NCBI RefSeq assembly: GCF_021531815.1
Contig: NZ_JADYUM010000002.1
Coordinates: 153,191-217,190, forward strand
Source of the DNA: Pseudoflavonifractor phocaeensis
GTDB taxonomy: Bacteria; Bacillota; Clostridia; Oscillospirales; Oscillospiraceae
Reading direction: 5' to 3'
DNA length: 64,000 nt
Within the stretch, counting starts at the first letter, position 1. Each line of letters begins with the position of its first letter. Positions 59,752 to 64,000 of the stretch are shown in pieces. The position numbers and the translations under genes were made by a program. Under the pieces are notes generated by a model. That model ran no database searches. It saw only the letters and a list, made by a program, of their open reading frames with translations, and was not told the DNA's origin.

Positions 59752-60942
59752 ATGAGCGATGAGTTGAACCTGACCCCGGAGCTGACCCTGAGCCCTGAGA
59801 CCGCTACTGCCCAGGCCCCCGCGGCCCCCTCCCTGACCCTGGATGCCGCCGGCAGCAGCGCCCAGGCCGCCGCTGAGGCCGCTCAAAAGGAGCGGGAGGC
59901 CAACGCCGTCAAGGTGGACGAGTCCATGCTCACCGAGGCGGAGCGGAAGATGGTGGACGAGTTCTCCCAGAAGATCGACATCACCGACTCCAATCTGGTG
60001 CTCCAGTACGGCGCCGCCGCCCAGAAGAACGTGGCGGCCTTCTCTGAGAACGCCTTGAACAACGTGAAGACCAAGGATCTGGGTGAGGTGGGCGAAGCCC
60101 TGTCCTCCCTGGTGGTGGAGCTGAAAAACTTCGGCCAGCCGGAGAAAAAGGGGATCGCAGGGCTGTTCCAGAAAAAGAAAAACGAGTTGGAGGCCATGAA
60201 GGCCAGCTACTCCAAGGCGGAAACCAACGTGGACAAGATCGTCAAAGTGCTGGAGAACCATCAGGTGGTCCTGATGAAGGACATCGCCATGTTCGACCAG
60301 ATGTATGATCTGAACACCAAGTACTATAAAGAGCTGACCATGTATATCATCGCCGGTAAGAAGCGGCTGGAGTATCTGCGCACCCACGATCTGGAGGACC
60401 TGCGGAAGAAGGCGGAAACCACCGGCGCCCAGGAGGACGCCCAGGCCTACAACGACTTTGCCAACCTGTGCACCCGCTTCGAGAAGAAGCTCCACGACTT
60501 GGAGCTGACGAGGATGATCTCCATCCAGATGGGTCCCCAGACCCGTCTGCTCCAGAACAACGACACCCAGATGCTGGAGAAGATCCAGTCCTCCCTGGTG
60601 AACACCATCCCCCTGTGGAAGAGCCAGATGGTGCTGGCCCTGGGACTGGAGCATGGTCGTCAGGCCACCGCCGCCCAGGCCGCCGTCACCGACATGACCA
60701 ACGACCTGCTGAAAAAGAACGCCGATATGCTGAAGATGGGCACCATCGAGACGGCCAAGGAGGCCGAGCGCAGCGTGGTCTCCATCGAGACTCTCCAGCA
60801 CACCAACCAGCAGCTCATTTCCACCCTGGACGAGGTCATGAAGATCCAGACCGAGGGCGCCCAGAAGCGGAAGGAAGCGGAAGCGGAACTGGGACGGATC
60901 GAGGGCGAGCTGAAACAAAAGCTGTTGGAACTGCGTGGCTGA
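59752..60942 (+). CDS. telA: TelA family protein (toxic anion resistance)
   Basis: This 396-residue TelA/KlaA-like protein has a low-complexity Ala/Thr/Pro-rich start, then a long helical region: SMLTEAERKMVDEFSQKIDI, YGAAAQKNVAAFSENALNNV, KTKDLGEVGEALSSLVVELK, RMISIQMGPQTRLLQNNDTQ, and SLVNTIPLWKSQMVLALGLE. The family is linked to tellurite and antimicrobial tolerance and to envelope stress, mechanism unsettled. AGGAGG precedes ATG 59752. It follows an XpaC-like gene, as in many Firmicutes. Confidence 0.9.
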   Translation: MSDELNLTPELTLSPETATAQAPAAPSLTLDAAGSSAQAAAEAAQKEREANAVKVDESMLTEAERKMVDEFSQKIDITDSNLVLQYGAAAQKNVAAFSENALNNVKTKDLGEVGEALSSLVVELKNFGQPEKKGIAGLFQKKKNELEAMKASYSKAETNVDKIVKVLENHQVVLMKDIAMFDQMYDLNTKYYKELTMYIIAGKKRLEYLRTHDLEDLRKKAETTGAQEDAQAYNDFANLCTRFEKKLHDLELTRMISIQMGPQTRLLQNNDTQMLEKIQSSLVNTIPLWKSQMVLALGLEHGRQATAAQAAVTDMTNDLLKKNADMLKMGTIETAKEAERSVVSIETLQHTNQQLISTLDEVMKIQTEGAQKRKEAEAELGRIEGELKQKLLELRG

Positions 60943-61087
60943 CCAGAAGCGCCGGATTCCCGAGCAGGGGAGATAAGACCGGAGCGGCCTTCGGTCACTT
61001 AGAAAACAGTAGGGCCCGATGCCCTCATCGGGCCGCTCCTGCCTGCAAATAGTCCGTGTATTTTTCCAATGAGTATTGAGGTATGCT

Positions 61088-62077
61088 ATGAAAGTTTTCC
61101 AAAAAACCTGGGTGGCCTGGCTCGTTACCGCCGCCATGATCGCCTGTGCCGTGGGGATCGGACTGAGCAAGGGGAGCGGCAGCTCTGCCCCCGCTCCCTC
61201 CGGGCTGGACACCTCCCTGTCCACGGGAGCCTATGAGCAGTGGATCGGGGACTTCGCCGGCGTGCTTACCGACGAGCAGGAGAAACAGATCTGCCTGTAC
61301 AACGCCAACTGGGACCAGCGGTACGGCAGCATCATCGTGGTGGAGACCCTGGCCGATACGCCCAATGTCAGCCTGGAGGAGTACACCTACAACCGGGCTG
61401 AGGAATTTGAATTGGGGGCCTATGATGGTTACTTGACCATCAACCCGCAAAACGGTGACGCTTATTTCGCTGTGGGGATGGATTATCCCCTGTCAGACAG
61501 CCAGGTGGGAGTCTACCTCAGCCAGTATCTCTATGACAGTGTGGCCTCCGGGGAGTACGGCAAGGGTGTGCTGACCCTGTTCTCCGCCCTGAACCAGTAT
61601 TACCTGGACAATTACGGCGACGGTTCCGCCACTGTGGCGCGGCCCCAGTCCGGCGTGGGTTCCAGCATCATGGGATGGGTGATGCTGTTGGTCATCCTCC
61701 TGGTCATTGCCACCATTGTGGATAATCTGCGCTACGCTACCTACCGGCAGCGGTATTACGGCGTTCTCAATCCTCCGGTGGTGTTCCGCCCGATCCTGTT
61801 CTGGCACGGCCCTGGCTCCAGCTGGTACCGGCGACGCTGGCGGCAGCCCCCGCCCGGCGGATCTAAGGGCCCTGGCGGTCCGGGCGGTTTTGACGGCGGA
61901 TTTGGCGGCTTCTGCAGCGGACCACGGCCGGGCGGTTCCTCTTCCCGGCCGGGCGGCTCCTCCTCCAGACCCAGCAGCGGCGGGTTCCGGGGCGGCGGCT
62001 TCAGCAGCGGCGGCTTCTCCGGCGGAGGCCGGGGCGGCGGCTTCGGCGGGAGCCGCGGGGGCGGATTTGGCCGCTGA
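61088..62077 (+). CDS. TPM-domain membrane protein with Gly-rich tail
   Basis: This 329-residue protein has an N-terminal anchor helix (TWVAWLVTAAMIACAVGIGL), a TPM/YgcG-like domain (residues 55-185; YEQWIGDFAGVLTDEQEKQI, YGSIIVVETLADTPNVSLEE, AYDGYLTINPQNGDAYFAVG) and a second helix (GWVMLLVILLVIATIVDNL). A long Gly/Ser/Arg-rich C-terminus ends RGGGFGGSRGGGFGR. TPM proteins are linked to membrane stress and protein repair. GAGGT precedes ATG 61088. It is 146 bases after telA, in a probable stress cluster. Confidence 0.82.
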   Translation: MKVFQKTWVAWLVTAAMIACAVGIGLSKGSGSSAPAPSGLDTSLSTGAYEQWIGDFAGVLTDEQEKQICLYNANWDQRYGSIIVVETLADTPNVSLEEYTYNRAEEFELGAYDGYLTINPQNGDAYFAVGMDYPLSDSQVGVYLSQYLYDSVASGEYGKGVLTLFSALNQYYLDNYGDGSATVARPQSGVGSSIMGWVMLLVILLVIATIVDNLRYATYRQRYYGVLNPPVVFRPILFWHGPGSSWYRRRWRQPPPGGSKGPGGPGGFDGGFGGFCSGPRPGGSSSRPGGSSSRPSSGGFRGGGFSSGGFSGGGRGGGFGGSRGGGFGR

Positions 62078-62090
62078 TCAGATTCCATAC

Positions 62091-62127
62091 AAAAAGAGAA
62101 GGACTGCACCGCAGTCCTTCTCTTTTT
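62091..62127. terminator. bidirectional terminator
   Basis: AAAAAGAGAAGGACTGC pairs perfectly with GCAGTCCTTCTCTTTTT around ACC, between convergent genes. Confidence 0.9.
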
Positions 62128-62686
62128 AACGTTTATTCATTTTAAATCCCAGCGCCGCGCCGCAGATCCCCCCGATGATGTGGGTCAGCTGAGACACGTT
62201 GTCCTGGGCGGTGAAGGCGTCCACCACTTCTCCGCCCAGGTAGATCACCGCCACCAGAATCAGGGTCAGGGGGATGGTCCCCTCCTTCATTCCGGCCAGG
62301 GAGGACAGGACGATCATCATGAAAACGATGCCGCTGGCCCCCAGCAGGGCGGTACCGGGGAAGAAGCAGAACTGCACCAGCCCGGAAACCAGGGCGGTGA
62401 CAAAAATGCAGAACAGCAGCTTTTTGGAGCCGTACTTCTCCTCTAAAGGCGGTCCCACCACCAACAGGAGGGTCATGTTGCCCATATAGTGGGCGTATCC
62501 CTCATGCCCCAGCACATGGCATACCATGCGCACATAGGTCAGTGGGTCGGACAGGGGAGCGCGGTAGACACAGAACAGCAGCGAGGTGGTCCAGCCGCCG
62601 GTGAGAGCCCCTAATACCAGCGCCCCCAGGGACAGAAGGGCAAAGGTGAGGACGACCGGGGAGTTGTACTGTACCCGCAGGCGCAT
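62126..62686 (-). CDS. rhomboid-family intramembrane serine protease
   Basis: This 186-residue, six-helix protein has the catalytic Ser in LLGASGIVFMMIVLSS near residue 117 and the catalytic His in QLTHIIGGICGAALGF near 167. GHEGYAHYMGNMTLLLVVGP near 61 corresponds to the rhomboid H-x-x-x-N region. It cleaves membrane proteins within the bilayer. Its ATG overlaps the serA stop by one base, so it is co-translated with serA. No substrate is evident. Confidence 0.88.
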   Translation of the reverse strand: MRLRVQYNSPVVLTFALLSLGALVLGALTGGWTTSLLFCVYRAPLSDPLTYVRMVCHVLGHEGYAHYMGNMTLLLVVGPPLEEKYGSKKLLFCIFVTALVSGLVQFCFFPGTALLGASGIVFMMIVLSSLAGMKEGTIPLTLILVAVIYLGGEVVDAFTAQDNVSQLTHIIGGICGAALGFKMNKR

Positions 62687-63858
62687 CAGTGGTTGAGTAC
62701 CCGGACCCGGATGACGCCGGGAATGGCTCGCAGTTCGTCGGCGGCTTCCGCACTAATGCGGGTGTTCACGTCCACCATGGTGTAGGCGTAGTCCTTCTTG
62801 GACTTGTTGGTCATGTTCTCCACGTTGATGCCGTCGCCGGACAGAACAGACATGATCTGGGTCAGCATGGCGGGCACGTTTTTGTGGATCAGGCAGATGC
62901 GGGCGATGCCGCTCCAATCCTGGGACACGTTGGGCAGGTTCACGGAGTTGGTGATGTTGCCGTTGAGCAGGTAGTCCTGGAGCTGGCGCACCGCCATAAC
63001 GGCGCAGTTTTCCTCGCCCTCCGGCGTGGAAGCGCCCAGGTGGGGCAGAGCGATGACGTTTTTGACCGTGGCGATCTTGTCATCGGGGAAGTCGGTGACA
63101 TACTTGGCCACCCGGCCGGACTCCAGGGCGGCGATCATGTCATCGTCGTTGACCAGTCCGCCCCGGGCCAGGTTCAGGATGCGGACCTGGCCCTTCATCT
63201 TGGAGATGGCCTCGGCGTTGATGGTGTCTTTGGTGGCGCTGCTGTAGGGGACATGGATGGTGATATAGTCGGAGACCTTGTACAACTCATCCAGGCTCTT
63301 CACCACATGGACGTGGCGGTCCAGCCGGAGGGCGGCGTCCACGGACAGGAAGGGGTCGTAGCCGTACACATCCATCCCCAGGTCCAGGGCCACGTTGGCC
63401 ACCAGGGCGCCGATGGCCCCCAGGCCGATGACGCCCAGGGTCTTGTGGAACAGTTCGGGTCCCACGAAGGCGGACTTGCCCTTCTCCACGGCGGAGGCCA
63501 CGTCTACGTTGGGGGTGTGGGCCTGCTCCTGGACCCAGTCGGCCCCGCCCAGAATGTCACGGGAGGCGATGAGCATGGCGGCGATGACCAGCTCCTTCAC
63601 CGCGTTGGCGTTGGCGCCGGGGGTGTTGAAGACCACGATGCCGTGCTCGGAACAGCGGTCAATGGGGATGTTATTGGTGCCGGCACCGGCCCGGGCGATG
63701 GCCCGCAGACCGTCGGGGAACTCATAGTCGTGCATGGGGGCGGAACGGACCAGGATGCCGTCCTCGTTCTCTACCTCGCTCCCCACCTGAAAACGGGTCG
63801 GGTCCAGATGGGCCAGACCGGCAGAGGAGATTTTGTTCATGGTTTTGATGCGGTACAT
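62686..63858 (-). CDS. serA: D-3-phosphoglycerate dehydrogenase with ACT domain
   Basis: This 390-residue SerA has the Rossmann motif LGVIGLGAIGALVANVALDL near residue 143 and the catalytic residues Arg (NLARGGLVNDDDM near 232), Asp-Glu region (VTDFPDDKIATVKNVI) and His (ALPHLGASTPEGEENC near 275). A C-terminal ACT domain (ENMTNKSKKDYAYTMVDVNT) follows. It makes 3-phosphohydroxypyruvate for serine synthesis, and the ACT domain may sense serine. GAGGT precedes ATG 63858. serC is not seen in the window. Confidence 0.92.
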   Translation of the reverse strand: MYRIKTMNKISSAGLAHLDPTRFQVGSEVENEDGILVRSAPMHDYEFPDGLRAIARAGAGTNNIPIDRCSEHGIVVFNTPGANANAVKELVIAAMLIASRDILGGADWVQEQAHTPNVDVASAVEKGKSAFVGPELFHKTLGVIGLGAIGALVANVALDLGMDVYGYDPFLSVDAALRLDRHVHVVKSLDELYKVSDYITIHVPYSSATKDTINAEAISKMKGQVRILNLARGGLVNDDDMIAALESGRVAKYVTDFPDDKIATVKNVIALPHLGASTPEGEENCAVMAVRQLQDYLLNGNITNSVNLPNVSQDWSGIARICLIHKNVPAMLTQIMSVLSGDGINVENMTNKSKKDYAYTMVDVNTRISAEAADELRAIPGVIRVRVLNH

Positions 63859-63916
63859 AAAGCATTACCTCGAATTAGTTTTATTGCGGTAAATTTTAGT
63901 TTATAGGGGTAGGAGA

Positions 63917-63964
63917 TTTCGCCGCTACGGCGGCGAGTGACTTTTGGAGCCATCCAAAAGTCAC
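63917..63964. repeat. two adjacent hairpins upstream of serA
   Basis: TCGCCGC/GCGGCGA (63917-63936 region) and GTGACTTTTGGA/TCCAAAAGTCAC (63937-63964) form two perfect neighbouring stems about 70 bases before serA. They could be a leader structure or a dispersed REP-like repeat. The remaining bases to 64000 show only GC-rich sequence. Confidence 0.45.
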
Positions 63965-64000
63965 CAAAAGATGGCCGGGGGACGGCCAGGCCGGCCTCGG

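Noticed and set aside
59212..61224. 670-codon open frame on the minus strand opposite telA
   Set aside because: Antisense shadow of the XpaC-like, small membrane and TelA genes; no signal, motif or ribosome binding site.

Overview
The window looks like a chromosomal segment of a spore-forming, butyrate/lactate-type gut Firmicute, close to the Flavonifractor / Pseudoflavonifractor / Lawsonibacter group of Oscillospiraceae. The reasons are a GC-rich core with Clostridia-type ribosome binding sites, an alpha/beta small acid-soluble spore protein, ETF and acyl-CoA dehydrogenase genes, CIRCE-controlled hsp20 and clpB, a T-box leader, an Amt-PII fusion and rubredoxin fusions. The genus is an inference from gene content, not from a search.

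Layout. (1) 1-8.3 kb: the end of a MATE transporter and a spore-protein gene with an odd tail, then a decayed defence island on the minus strand (AlbA_2/ATPase regulator, DUF262 nuclease-like protein, ADP-ribosylglycohydrolase, HsdM with an HsdR relic). It closes with a graveyard of an IS110-like relic, a headless RraA-like gene, the tail of a large serine recombinase and a broken tyrosine integrase. (2) 8.4-15.2 kb: core catabolic operon larA - FAD-linked lactate dehydrogenase - acyl-CoA dehydrogenase - etfB - etfA, with a divergent FadR-type regulator and PdhR/LldR-like operators. (3) 15.3-16.5 kb: two gene stumps and a six-tRNA array whose first tRNA has lost its 5' acceptor strand. (4) 16.5-42.9 kb: a 26-kb accessory region. 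It holds a RecQ fragment, a Rep-like protein with HTH/excisionase genes, and a type I restriction locus that appears cut in two by an inversion (hsdM-hsdS' on minus at 19-22 kb; hsdS''-HEPN-like-hsdR on plus at 31-35 kb). It also carries a Fic protein, a resolvase, an amidoligase / glutamine amidotransferase / DUF3846 module, IS1182 and IS256 debris, two SLH surface proteins, and a compact element with a second Rep-like protein, a large unknown protein and an intact large serine recombinase. (5) 43-64 kb: dense GC-rich core (2-hydroxyacid dehydrogenase, hsp20, clpB, flavin reductase-rubredoxin, CAT-like enzyme, T-box-controlled trpB2, EamA exporter, sfsA, amt-PII, recR, rpe, ilvA, a XpaC/TelA/TPM envelope-stress-like cluster, rhomboid and serA).

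How it works together. Region 2 looks like a lactate-use unit: LarA interconverts D- and L-lactate, the FAD dehydrogenase oxidises lactate, and one EtfAB pair could serve both this dehydrogenase and the acyl-CoA dehydrogenase. Region 4 is a mosaic of defence, mobility and surface genes with several successive insertions and at least one inversion. Region 5 contains clear regulatory RNA and DNA sites: two CIRCE operators, a Trp-specific T-box, and an amt leader with a strong terminator directly before its ribosome binding site. No rRNA and no CRISPR array were seen.
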